Below the pieces are notes generated by a model. It made no database searches, was not told where the DNA came from, and saw only the letters and a list, made by a program, of their open reading frames with translations. Positions 1 to 7,382 of a stretch of 14,351 bases of DNA are shown one piece after another. The stretch's first letter is position 1, and every line of letters starts with the position of its first letter. The stretch is from Planctomycetales bacterium (GTDB lineage Bacteria > Planctomycetota > Phycisphaerae > SM23-33). Location of the stretch: positions 1-14,351 of the forward strand of contig DAOVFI010000027.1 of assembly GCA_030673005.1 (NCBI GenBank), written 5' to 3'. A program made the translations under genes and the position numbers.

Positions 1-247
1 TGTCGTCGAAAGCGCCGGCTGCACGGAGCGGCGAGGCGAAAATATCGAAGCATCCCGGCCTGGCGGATTCGCGATCCCCCGCGGCATGTTCGCGAATTTC
101 ATACACTGCCTGAGTAATCGGAACTGCGAAGATCGTCGCCAGGAACAATCCCGCGAGAATCCAGGCCGTCCCTGAACACACCTGTGTGTGTCCGATTTCC
201 CGCTGTGCGATTTCCTCGCGAGCCAGTTGTCGTTTTGTCTTCGCCAT
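1..247 (-). CDS. AlgJ-like O-acetylation partner protein, N-terminus only (runs off left edge)
   Basis: The ATG at 247-245 opens 82 codons that continue past the window edge without a stop. The visible N-terminus is a charged cytoplasmic stretch (MAKTKRQLAREEIAQRE) followed by one hydrophobic segment at about residues 27-45 (WILAGLFLATIFAVPITQA), as expected for a single-pass anchored protein with a periplasmic catalytic part. Its place directly after algI on the same strand matches planctomycete loci, where an AlgJ/AlgX-type SGNH-like acetyltransferase follows the MBOAT protein and moves acetyl groups onto polysaccharide. The catalytic domain is outside the window, so the family call rests on position and N-terminal topology. 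No Ser-His-Asp motif can be checked. It is separated from algI by 132 bp full of palindromes, so coupling to algI may be reduced. Confidence 0.6.
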   Translation of the reverse strand, partial: MAKTKRQLAREEIAQREIGHTQVCSGTAWILAGLFLATIFAVPITQAVYEIREHAAGDRESARPGCFDIFASPLRAAGAFDD

Positions 248-260
248 GTCGCTCACTGTG

Positions 261-352
261 GCATGGGCGTCTCGCCTACGTAGCACGGGCGTCTCGCCCG
301 TGAAGGTAAGAATCATGGCCGAGACCTACCTGCCGGTAGGCGGGCGGCCATG
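261..352. repeat. Cluster of intergenic palindromic repeats between algI and algJ-like gene
   Basis: Three structures are packed here. First, GGGCGTCTCGCC occurs at 265-276 and again inside the perfect hairpin CACGGGCG-TCT-CGCCCGTG (284-302). Second, an outer inverted repeat has arms CATGGCCG (314-321) and CGGCCATG (345-352). Third, an inner hairpin CCTACC-TGCC-GGTAGG (325-340) is nested inside that outer repeat. No coding potential is visible. The form is that of dispersed, REP/MITE-like intergenic elements. As RNA on the minus strand they could fold and affect the algI/algJ-like transcript, but no U-run follows, so a simple terminator is not supported. Confidence 0.75.
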
Positions 353-379
353 CCACGCTTCACACAATCTTAAACTGCG

Positions 380-1840
380 CTAAAAAATAAAGTAGATAAA
401 CGGGTTGAACTCCTGCGTCGTCATTGCCGTAATCGCCGCCCACAGCGCCATCGCGATCAGTACGACTTTGCCGATTCCGATCCGCCGCGTGAAATCCCAC
501 GTCTGCGGGCAGCCCCACGTAACCATCGCCGCGGCGGCGAATGTCAGCAGGTAGTACGGTTGGTAAATTAAGCCGCCGATCAGCCCGGCGCCCTGCTGCG
601 GGTCCGCCATGCCCAGCATACTGCCGCAGTACCGCAAGGCCGCCGGCAGGTCGCTCGCGCGGAAAAATACCCAGGTGAACAGAAGGATCACAAATGTAAT
701 CGCCGTCTTCAGCACGTGCGGCAGCCGACGATAGAGACTGTCCTTCCCGCACGCACGTTCGACCGCAAGCATCACGCCGTGGATGCCTCCCCATATCAGG
801 AAGTTCCACGCCGCGCCGTGCCACAGCCCGCCCAGCAGCATCACAATCGCCAGGTTCACATACGTCCGCACGCCGCCCTTGCGATTGCCGCCCAGCGGAA
901 TGTACAGGTAATCCCGCAGCCAACTCGACAGCGAAATGTGCCACCGCTTCCAGAACTCCGTAATCGACGCCGAGCGGTACGGCGAGTCGAAGTTTTTGGG
1001 AAAAACGAACCCGAGCATCAACCCCAGGCCGATTGCCATGTCGCTGTACGCGCTGAAGTCGAAGTATATCTGGAACGCGTAAGCCGCTGCGCCGAACCAC
1101 GAATCGACGAACCCCGCCGACCCGGCGTCGAAGACAACATCGGCTACCTTTCCGCAAGCATTTGCCAGTAAAATCTTCTTGGCGAGTCCCAGGCTGATGA
1201 ATGCAACGCCGCGGGCGAATTTCTCGACCGTGTACGTGCGGTGGCGAAGCTGATCCTCGATCTCGGAGAACCGGATGATAGGCCCAGCCACCAGTTGCGG
1301 GAACATTGCGACGTAACAGGCAAAATCGATCGGGTTGCGGATCGCCCTCGCGTCGCCGCGATACACGTCGATCGAGTAACTCATCGACTGGAACGTATAG
1401 AAACTTATCCCCAGCGGGAGTGTAATTTTCAGCGTCGTTTCCCAGAGCGCCCCGTCCATGCCCAGCACGGCGACTACATCGTTGTAACTGCCGACGGCGA
1501 AATTGAAGTACTTGAAAAATCCCAGCAATGAGAGATTGGAACAGATAGACACGACCAGCGCCACGGTCTGTGCCCGGCTGCGGCGTTCACCCTGCTCGAG
1601 TCGCTCGATGGGCCTGCCCCACGCGCCACGGTTAAACTGTCCCGACATCACCAGCCCGCAGACGTAATCGATTATCGTCGAGGTGAGCATCAACGCCATG
1701 AATGCCGGGTTGCACCAGCCGTAGAATGCGTAGCTCAGCAGCGTCAGTATCAGGTGCTTGCCCACTTGCGGCATGGCGTAATACAGCACCAGCGCCACAG
1801 GCAGGAAGTAGAACAGGAATATATGTGAACTGAAGACCAT
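380..1840 (-). CDS. algI: MBOAT-family membrane-bound O-acyltransferase (AlgI-like)
   Basis: Encodes a 486-residue polytopic inner-membrane protein of the MBOAT family, AlgI type. AlgI homologues pass acetyl groups across the membrane to periplasmic partners (AlgJ/AlgX type) that acetylate alginate or other exopolysaccharides. The N-terminus MVFSSHIFLFYFLP is typical of AlgI. Family signatures include LPLGISFYTFQSMSY (141-155), QIYFDFSAYSDMAIGLGLMLG (257-277), FWKRWHISLSSWLRDYLYIP (297-316; His301) and GGLWHGAAWNFLIWGGIHG (337-355; the conserved MBOAT His341). The length is usual for the family. The start lies 7 nt after the stop of the upstream secreted-protein gene, so translation is probably coupled; no strong Shine-Dalgarno is visible. 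The substrate polymer is unknown, and alginate itself is not implied. Confidence 0.93.
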   Translation of the reverse strand: MVFSSHIFLFYFLPVALVLYYAMPQVGKHLILTLLSYAFYGWCNPAFMALMLTSTIIDYVCGLVMSGQFNRGAWGRPIERLEQGERRSRAQTVALVVSICSNLSLLGFFKYFNFAVGSYNDVVAVLGMDGALWETTLKITLPLGISFYTFQSMSYSIDVYRGDARAIRNPIDFACYVAMFPQLVAGPIIRFSEIEDQLRHRTYTVEKFARGVAFISLGLAKKILLANACGKVADVVFDAGSAGFVDSWFGAAAYAFQIYFDFSAYSDMAIGLGLMLGFVFPKNFDSPYRSASITEFWKRWHISLSSWLRDYLYIPLGGNRKGGVRTYVNLAIVMLLGGLWHGAAWNFLIWGGIHGVMLAVERACGKDSLYRRLPHVLKTAITFVILLFTWVFFRASDLPAALRYCGSMLGMADPQQGAGLIGGLIYQPYYLLTFAAAAMVTWGCPQTWDFTRRIGIGKVVLIAMALWAAITAMTTQEFNPFIYFIF

Positions 1841-1846
1841 AGTCGG

Positions 1847-4800
1847 TTACGGCGAGACGGGGCCTACGTCGATGTAGCGCCGGAGATCGAATTCGTTACT
1901 GTCGGTAATCAGCCGCTCGCCCTGAAGTTGCGGATGGTCGTCGTATCGCTCGAGCGTCAGGCGATAGCTGCGTCCCTTGACCTTTGCCGCAAGGCTTTTG
2001 AGTACCTTATCGTCGAGGATTGCCCAGTGAGCGACCTGGATCCGCCTCTCCTTGCATCGACCGGAGATAACCTTGACAACCTTATACGTATGTAGAACCA
2101 GCCCGCGACGGTACGGGGCGATGTCCTTAGGCGCGGGCGTTGTTGTCGTCGCGACGAGTTTGCCTTCCAGCACGACTCGTGGCGCGGATTTTCGCTTCTT
2201 GAAGCGTGCCGAATACAACCGGTAACGAATCGCCGCCTCATCAGGCGGCATGAATCGGCTGTAGATCGCCACGCCCTCCAGACGACCCGACCAGTCTCGT
2301 TGTCCGTTCCACTCGTCGCCGAACAGAAGATGCTGCGACGACCAGTTGCTGAAGTCGCCCTGCACAGCCGCGGACGCCGGCACTTTTCGACCATTGACGT
2401 AACAGAACAGCCTACCGGGGAAGTAACTGACGATCACGTGATGCGGCTTGCCCGCAACGAGTTTGCAGAGCGTTACCTGCGGTTTGGTGCCGTTATGCCC
2501 CGTCCGCGTCGTGCGGAGGCGGAGGATAAGGTTCTTTCCGTCCTGCCCGAGCGTGAAGTTACGCGAACCGGAGTTTGTCGAGAAGGTTACGATCCGCGCA
2601 GGCCCGCGCTGTTTCAGATTGGCGGGTGTTATCGTTGCTTCAATCGTAAGTTGGTTGGTCTTCCTGCAGGCTGCGAGCAGCCGCTTATCGGTGTCGCGCG
2701 CGAGCATCGCCCCGCCTGCCGGCAGCACGTCGTGATAACGTCCCAGACGCGCCAGGCCGCGAAGCTCCGTGCTGCACGTCCGCGCGTCTTTACCGCCGGT
2801 TTGCATGATTGTGTTGGTTTTCGACTGGTTCTCCCACAGGAAAATGAGCGACTCGTGGTTGCCGGGCCAGGTGTCGTATTTTTTCGCGACCCCGCCGGTA
2901 ATCTGTCGGAGAATCTTCTGCTCCGCCCGTTTCATGACCGCTGCGGCTGATACGTTCTCACCACCGGCGATCCACGCATCAGGAAAGAATTCACCCTGGT
3001 TATTGCGCGTGATGCGGGCCCATTTCTCTATGGCTGTGAACTCTTCGTTGAATCGTCCGAGGTATATCTCCACGTTTTTACCGCCCCCGCGGATCTTGTT
3101 TTTCTTCCTGCCGACTACGTACGGGCCGGTCATCGCCATTACGCGCACGTGGTTGCTCCAACGCGGGTGATACACTTCGTAGCCGTTGATACCGGCGGCG
3201 GAGTTGATGTTAACCTTCCAGTTCCCGGGTCGGCCCGGCGCGGAGAGATACACGTTGCGGTGTGGACCGTCGAAGACCCAGAACAGATAACTGTTGTCGG
3301 GCGACAGGCTCGTCCAGCACCCTCTGCCCAGTTTTTCCCACGAGACGTTCGGCAGCACCGCAACGCCGCCGTTCGGCCACGGGAACAGACCCGCCGCCCG
3401 CGTGCCGTCGCGTGAGAGTTGAAAGTTGTCGGCGCGGGCGACGGTGCGGTTCCAGACCAGCTCACGGACTTTCGGCTTATCGAGCCGGTGGCGGTAGATA
3501 GGACTCTGACTCTTCCTGTCGCCGCCGCCGGTCTGGACGTACACCCACCAGTGGCCCGTTTTCGGATCGTCCCAGATGTCCACTGCAAACCCAGCGACGA
3601 CCTCTCGCAGATCTGTTCCGTCGAAGTTGACGATATAGACCTTCTTCGCGATGCGATTGGAGAAGACGACACGCTTTCCGTCAGGCGTCAGGAGTGGTTT
3701 GGCGTAATTGGAGAGTTTCGCAAGGATCGCCCGCTCACCTTTGCCGTCTTCGGTGTCGAAGCCCATCAGGCGAAGTCTGTTTTTCCTGGCGCCTGTGTCG
3801 TTTGAGGCTGGGCCATGGTCCTGAACCCATACGATGCGCGTCTGTGCGCCGGTCAGCGAACGGACATCCCCGGCCGGACTTGAGCGATCCTGTGTAACCG
3901 CCAATGCCCAATATGACTGCAAGTCCATCACATCCGCGTCGTTGGCGACATTGAGTTTCTCCAACTTCTCGTGGCTGCCGAATAGATCCAGCTTCAGTTG
4001 CTGTCTCATGCCCGGCTTCCACGCCGCTGCCGGGCACGTCTTGCGATTGCGAATGCCCCAGTGCACAACAATTATCCGATCCTTGGCATACCGACCGGCC
4101 ACTACCTTGTTCACCTTGTAGCGAATGTAGGTAAGCATATCGGAATACAGCATGGTTTCAGGGTCGGGGATGTTGGAGACGGCTTCGATCGTGGCGACCA
4201 CTGTCAGCGTCTCGTTGCCCGCGACGTCGGTTGCCCGTGGCAGGCCGTAGCGCCGAGCGATCCTGGCCGCTACGGCTGCGGCGGGGGTATCGGCATAGTC
4301 CTTGCGAAGTTTGGAGGCCAGATTGACCATGCGAACCAGAATGGCCTTGTTGCGTTGAAAAAAGGCCTTTTCGTCGTATAGCGACTTGGCGCCTTTGATC
4401 GCCACAAGGCGTTCAGCCAGTTCCTGGAGTTCCTGTATCTTCGGCGCAGCGGCCAGTCGGTGTTGCATGCGCTTGGACGCCAGCACCGCCTTCGCCTTAT
4501 CGCCCAGCGGGTATGCGGCGAAGCGGACAGCAATCTTTCGGTAGATCGCACGGGCTTCAAAGGCGTCGGACTGTGCATGCGCATCGGCCAATCGGGCCTT
4601 GCCCATATTCTCCAGCGTCTTGACGATCAGGCGAGCCTCAGGATCTTTCGATTTTGCCAGGCGACGCAGCATCGGCGTGTAGCACTTGGCGACAGCCGCC
4701 TCTTTTTTGCAGGCCGTCAGCGTTTTCAACGGTAGTTTGTCCAACGGGCCCGGTGAGGCGGTGGCTTGCTTTACCGCGGCGGATGCCAGAAAAAGGTGCG

Positions 4801-5692
4801 GTGCCGACCAGCCGCTGCCGAGGGTGTGCAGGACTATCGTTTTCTTCGTGTCAATCCTGACCAGCAGCATTTTAAATCCGTTTTTGAACCTGGCGGTGGC
4901 CATGCAGAAATTCGGATGGTTGCTCCAGCGCGGATCCTGCAATTCCTTGCTGCCTCGCGGGCAGCCGATTCGCCAGAGCTCCTTGTCGAACTTGTTGCGG
5001 ATTCCGATGTACTTGTGCGGCAGGTACAGGTGCATGAGGCGGTAAGTGTTATCCGGGCTTATGCTGGCGTTGCAGGCCTGTTTGCCGTTGTACAATACGT
5101 GAACCTTACCGGCGGGAATATCGACCATCAGGCATCCGCCGTAGGCCTCTGCCAGGTGCGTACCGTCCAGCGACAGCCCGCCGTCGCAGGGGAAATCGGC
5201 CAGTTTGGTCTTCTTCCCGGTTTTGGGGCGATAAAGGTACGTTTTGCCCGGTCCGCTGCGCCCGCGCTTGTACCAGTGCTTGCCGTTGGTGGTTTTGAAC
5301 ACAATACATTGCTCGCCGCCGGCAGGGTCAATCCACCAGACAGGTTCGAAGACCTTCGGCTCGTTTTGGAGTATCCGACGTCGATCGGCGCCGTCAGAGT
5401 TCATGACAAATGCCCTGGCATTGAAGGAAAAGAGAATCTCCCTGCCGTCCGGCGACCACCATGGGCGGCTCAGCCCCGCGAACCTCCTGGCCTTGGGGAA
5501 CTTGGCCAGGGTGCTTACCTTGCCGTCAGCAAGCCGAACCGTAACGATGTGTCCGTTCCGGATCGCCACAATCCCGGCGTCTTCGAAATCGTCCCCCAAC
5601 AGTTTACGCGCGCCGGCCAAATCGTCGGCCAGGGCTAAGGCCGAAGCCGATAGACTCATAACGAAAACAAGTAAAACGTTGATTAAACGCAC
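1847..5692 (-). CDS. Secreted giant protein: two PD40-like beta-propellers, LamG-like domain, duplicated C-terminal module
   Basis: I place the start at GTG 5692, giving 1281 residues. The codon follows AGAGG by 7 nt and opens a clear signal peptide (VRLINVLLVFVMSLSASALALA, then DD). The reading frame stays open upstream to 6031, but that part is low-complexity and lacks any signal. Domain order: propeller of TolB/PD40-like blades (about 40-300; WWSPDGREILFS, SPDNTY); helical region (about 320-485); about 100-residue module A (497-597); second propeller (about 615-915; LLTPDGKRVVFSN, SLSPDNSY); LamG/concanavalin-like domain (about 1010-1160; LTIEATI, HHVIVSYFPGRLFCYVNG, WSGRLEGVAIYSR); module A again (1173-1276). 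The repeated motif PRWSNH marks both propellers (255-260, 843-848). The role is probably carbohydrate binding at the cell surface. Position first in an operon with algI suggests service to polysaccharide export or acetylation. The function is inferred; no catalytic motif was recognised. Confidence 0.85.
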   Translation of the reverse strand: MRLINVLLVFVMSLSASALALADDLAGARKLLGDDFEDAGIVAIRNGHIVTVRLADGKVSTLAKFPKARRFAGLSRPWWSPDGREILFSFNARAFVMNSDGADRRRILQNEPKVFEPVWWIDPAGGEQCIVFKTTNGKHWYKRGRSGPGKTYLYRPKTGKKTKLADFPCDGGLSLDGTHLAEAYGGCLMVDIPAGKVHVLYNGKQACNASISPDNTYRLMHLYLPHKYIGIRNKFDKELWRIGCPRGSKELQDPRWSNHPNFCMATARFKNGFKMLLVRIDTKKTIVLHTLGSGWSAPHLFLASAAVKQATASPGPLDKLPLKTLTACKKEAAVAKCYTPMLRRLAKSKDPEARLIVKTLENMGKARLADAHAQSDAFEARAIYRKIAVRFAAYPLGDKAKAVLASKRMQHRLAAAPKIQELQELAERLVAIKGAKSLYDEKAFFQRNKAILVRMVNLASKLRKDYADTPAAAVAARIARRYGLPRATDVAGNETLTVVATIEAVSNIPDPETMLYSDMLTYIRYKVNKVVAGRYAKDRIIVVHWGIRNRKTCPAAAWKPGMRQQLKLDLFGSHEKLEKLNVANDADVMDLQSYWALAVTQDRSSPAGDVRSLTGAQTRIVWVQDHGPASNDTGARKNRLRLMGFDTEDGKGERAILAKLSNYAKPLLTPDGKRVVFSNRIAKKVYIVNFDGTDLREVVAGFAVDIWDDPKTGHWWVYVQTGGGDRKSQSPIYRHRLDKPKVRELVWNRTVARADNFQLSRDGTRAAGLFPWPNGGVAVLPNVSWEKLGRGCWTSLSPDNSYLFWVFDGPHRNVYLSAPGRPGNWKVNINSAAGINGYEVYHPRWSNHVRVMAMTGPYVVGRKKNKIRGGGKNVEIYLGRFNEEFTAIEKWARITRNNQGEFFPDAWIAGGENVSAAAVMKRAEQKILRQITGGVAKKYDTWPGNHESLIFLWENQSKTNTIMQTGGKDARTCSTELRGLARLGRYHDVLPAGGAMLARDTDKRLLAACRKTNQLTIEATITPANLKQRGPARIVTFSTNSGSRNFTLGQDGKNLILRLRTTRTGHNGTKPQVTLCKLVAGKPHHVIVSYFPGRLFCYVNGRKVPASAAVQGDFSNWSSQHLLFGDEWNGQRDWSGRLEGVAIYSRFMPPDEAAIRYRLYSARFKKRKSAPRVVLEGKLVATTTTPAPKDIAPYRRGLVLHTYKVVKVISGRCKERRIQVAHWAILDDKVLKSLAAKVKGRSYRLTLERYDDHPQLQGERLITDSNEFDLRRYIDVGPVSP

Positions 5693-5883
5693 AGATAAAC
5701 CTCTGGCTATTATGCAATATGTAACACCAGGGGCAGCGTCAGGTATCGCTCGAAGACGTTCAGGACCTTGGGCTGCTTTGTGGCCGACGCTTCCGTAGTC
5801 ACCTGTGAAACATGGCGCAAAGAACAATGGCTCTGCAATTTCCGTTACCTGACAGATATATAGGTGGTGTCTGAAGAAAAACA

Positions 5884-6212
5884 TCAAAGGAACTTGATCT
5901 GCGTCTCGTCCAGCGCCCCGGCGTAAAGTCGCGCGAGCCTTCGCCGACCTGACCGAGGTCTCGCCATTCGGCGCCGCCTTCATAGACAAACACGCGGGTC
6001 GGCGCAGCGGGCGGAAGGTCTTCAATTTCATTACGAGCCTGCATCCAGTCCCAGATGCCGGTTCCGGCGTAAATTTTATCGTCGTGGACGATCATTGACT
6101 GGACGGTAAGGTGATTCGGATCGGTTCCGAGCCGGCCGCAGTCGGTCCATTCTTTGCCGCCGGCGTAGCGGAAGACGTGTGCGGCGTCGGCTTTTTTCAC
6201 CGCGTCGTCTGC
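5884..6212 (-). pseudogene. Frameshifted remnant of a kelch/propeller-repeat protein
   Basis: From 6212 to about 5931 one frame encodes two related repeat units about 61 residues apart: HVFRYAGGKEWTDCGRLG and RVFVYEGGAEWRDLGQVG, separated by SMIVHDDKIYAGTGIWDW. These are kelch- or sialidase-like blade motifs. After EGSR the frame loses sense, but the -1/+2 alternative frame resumes with RLYAGALDETQIKFL and a stop at 5886-5884, again a blade-like motif (compare KIYAGTG). There is no ATG start or signal peptide. The open frame begins at the hairpin repeat 6219-6238. I read this as the C-terminal relic of a larger surface propeller gene, damaged by a frameshift or deletion and cut at its 5' side. 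A short expressed protein starting at GTG 6200 is possible but unlikely. Confidence 0.5.
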
Positions 6213-6218
6213 ATTTAG

Positions 6219-6407
6219 CCCACGGCGGCAGCCGTGGGATAAATGGCATACGAAAACACAAGCTCCTTTAGGGGCGGAACATTATATGTAGCAAGAACTT
6301 GCGAAAGCCCCAAAAGGGGCTTGTACCTTATCGTCACTTAGTCCCCAGCCCTTCCGGGCTGGGCTAACACCTGCCTGCCGGCAGGCAGGTGTATCGCCCT
6401 AACGGGC
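6219..6407. repeat. Mosaic of short perfect hairpins (REP-like block)
   Basis: A run of stem-loops with little between them: CCCACGGC-GGCA-GCCGTGGG (6219-6238), an imperfect GCTCC-TTTA-GGGGC (6262-6275), AAGCCCC-AAAA-GGGGCTT (6305-6322), CCCAGCCC-TTCC-GGGCTGGG (6344-6363), a perfect 26-bp palindrome centred at 6379/6380 (6367-6392, core CCTGCCTGCCGGCAGGCAGG), and GCCC-TAAC-GGGC (6396-6407). Tetraloops recur. No ORF with coding character spans the block. Together they separate the minus-strand surface operon from the plus-strand hydrogenase operon and could end transcription in either direction, but none has a following U-tract, so a dispersed repeat family is the simpler reading. Confidence 0.8.
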
Positions 6408-6416
6408 TAAAATTGG

Positions 6417-6632
6417 TTATGCAACAGGCTCCTTTGCGGAGTTTTGCTTTTGCGGGCCTGGCAGACCCTGGAGGCGGGCGATATACAGTCGGCACGCCCA
6501 GCCGATTATATCGCAGGTCAGCAGGAAGTTGTCGAATTTCTTCCGGTTTTTACGCACGCGTGATGTATTACCAGTGACCTTTTCGGGCCGAAATGGGACA
6601 AAAGGTCCACTCAAAAAAAAGATAAAAAGCAC
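6417..6632 (-). CDS. Possible small hypothetical protein (71 aa maximum; perhaps 46 aa from GTG near 6557)
   Basis: A minus-strand open frame ends at 6417. Its first 25 codons lie in the AT-rich promoter region of rex and look non-coding. The later part, from an in-frame GTG (VRKNRKKFDNFLLTCDII, then GWACRLYIARLQGLPGP), has mostly G/C third positions and mixed basic and hydrophobic residues, which would fit a short real peptide or the tail of an old gene. I recognise no family. No clear ribosome-binding site was found. The frame also contains the stem-loop 6478-6514, so the apparent open frame could be a by-product of a structured element. Confidence 0.25.
   Translation of the reverse strand: MLFIFFLSGPFVPFRPEKVTGNTSRVRKNRKKFDNFLLTCDIIGWACRLYIARLQGLPGPQKQNSAKEPVA
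6478..6514. other. Strong imperfect stem-loop in intergenic DNA
   Basis: GCGATATA (6478-6485) pairs with TATATCGC (6507-6514), and TCGGC (6489-6493) pairs with GCCGA (6501-6505), around a 7-nt loop (ACGCCCA) with a small asymmetric internal bulge (CAG against T). This 13-bp interrupted helix lies about 120 bp upstream of the rex promoter and does not belong to the GC-tetraloop repeats to its left. It may be part of a structured RNA, a repeat end, or chance within the small minus-strand ORF. Confidence 0.45.
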
Positions 6633-6661
6633 TTGACATCCTGCGGGGAAAAACCGTTAAT
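6633..6661 (+). promoter_or_regulatory. Probable sigma70-type promoter of the rex-hyd operon
   Basis: A perfect -35 box TTGACA (6633-6638) is followed after a 17-bp spacer by GTTAAT (6656-6661; 4 of 6 matches to TATAAT). Transcription would start near 6668, directly at the edge of the first Rex operator. The surrounding DNA is AT-rich. An alternative pair, TTGTGA (6672-6677) and GATAAT (6693-6698) with a short 15-bp spacer, overlaps the operators and could be a second promoter. Either arrangement puts the Rex boxes where bound protein would block RNA polymerase. Confidence 0.6.
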
Positions 6662-6671
6662 GAGATATATA

Positions 6672-6689
6672 TTGTGAATATATTCACAG
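6672..6689 (+). promoter_or_regulatory. Rex operator 1
   Basis: TTGTGAATATATTCACAG matches the Rex (redox-sensing repressor) consensus TTGTGAANNNNTTCACAA at every defined position but the last. It is a near-perfect inverted repeat centred at 6680/6681. It lies 63 bp before the rex ATG and just after the predicted -10, consistent with autorepression and control of the whole downstream hydrogenase operon by the NADH/NAD+ ratio. Confidence 0.85.
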
Positions 6690-6706
6690 CGTGATAATAT
6701 TCACGA
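6689..6706 (+). promoter_or_regulatory. Rex operator 2
   Basis: GCGTGATAATATTCACGA holds the same GTGA-N6-TCAC core as operator 1, with outer bases GC and GA instead of TT and AA/AG. It is an inverted repeat (CGTGA/TCACG) centred at 6697/6698, 17 bp from the centre of operator 1. It is a weaker match to the Rex consensus, so it may be a secondary site filled cooperatively. Confidence 0.65.
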
Positions 6707-6734
6707 TACGAATTGTTTTGAAAAGTAACAAAAA

Positions 6735-7370
6735 ATGAATGTGCAAATACCGGACAAAACGGTTGGGAGACTAAGCCTTTATCGAAGGTTATTATCGAAT
6801 CTCCTGGGAATAGAGAAGGTAAAGTTTGTTTTTTCCCATCAGTTGGCGAAGGATGCAGGAGTAACAGCCGCCCAGGTTCGGCGCGACATGATGATTATAG
6901 GGTACAGTGGAAGCCCGAAAAGGGGCTATGCGATCGAGGAATTGGTCGAAAGCATCGGGCAGTTCCTGGATGCGCCGGATTTGCAGGCAGTGGCGCTGAT
7001 CGGCGTCGGCAACCTTGGACGGGCGATCCTGACCTATTTCGCCGGTCGGCGCCCGAATCTTAGAATTGTGGCGGCCTTCGACAACGATCCGAACAAGGCC
7101 GGTACGGTAATCAGCGAATGCCGCTGCTATGCGATGCAGGAAATGCCGGAGGTGCTTGAGAAAAAGAACGTTACTACGGCGATTATAACTGTTCCTGCCG
7201 GTCAGGCGCAGGATGTGGCCGATTTGCTGGTGTCATCAGGCGTCAGGGGCATGTTGAACTTTGCTCCGGTAAATCTGAGAGTACCCGCATCCGTATATGT
7301 TGAGGATATGGATATTACGACGTCTTTGGAAAAGGCGGCGTTTTTCGCAAGATGCCGGACGGCGAGTTGA
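6735..7370 (+). CDS. rex: Redox-sensing transcriptional repressor Rex
   Basis: A 211-residue Rex protein. Rex dimers bind operators when NADH/NAD+ is low and release DNA when NADH binds, so they de-repress fermentative and hydrogen-producing genes under reducing conditions. The N-terminal winged helix (about 5-80) has TVGRLSLYRRLLSNLL, VTAAQVRRDMMIIGYSG and KRGYAI. The Rossmann fold begins with ALIGVGNLGRAIL (88-99; GxGxxG at 90-95), with FDNDPNKAG (115-123) for the adenine ribose, IITVPAGQAQDVADLLV (150-166), GMLNFAPVNLRVP (172-184) and the C-terminal swap helix. The ATG at 6735 follows a weak ribosome-binding region. Two Rex boxes upstream (6672-6706) show autoregulation, and hydC begins 12 nt after the stop, so Rex heads the operon it very likely controls. 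Confidence 0.95.
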   Translation: MNVQIPDKTVGRLSLYRRLLSNLLGIEKVKFVFSHQLAKDAGVTAAQVRRDMMIIGYSGSPKRGYAIEELVESIGQFLDAPDLQAVALIGVGNLGRAILTYFAGRRPNLRIVAAFDNDPNKAGTVISECRCYAMQEMPEVLEKKNVTTAIITVPAGQAQDVADLLVSSGVRGMLNFAPVNLRVPASVYVEDMDITTSLEKAAFFARCRTAS

Positions 7371-7382
7371 GGACGACAAAAG

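Noticed and set aside
4766..5638. Plus-strand open frame (290 codons) across the propeller gene
   Set aside because: Antisense shadow of the propeller/LamG gene with no domain features.
5693..6031. Upstream extension of the propeller/LamG gene to 6031 (113 extra residues)
   Set aside because: The signal peptide and an AGAGG site point to GTG 5692. The extension is rich in Arg/Ala, overlaps the kelch-like relic in another frame and has no domain character.
6219..6407. CRISPR array
   Set aside because: The hairpins differ from each other, and there is no constant repeat with even spacers.
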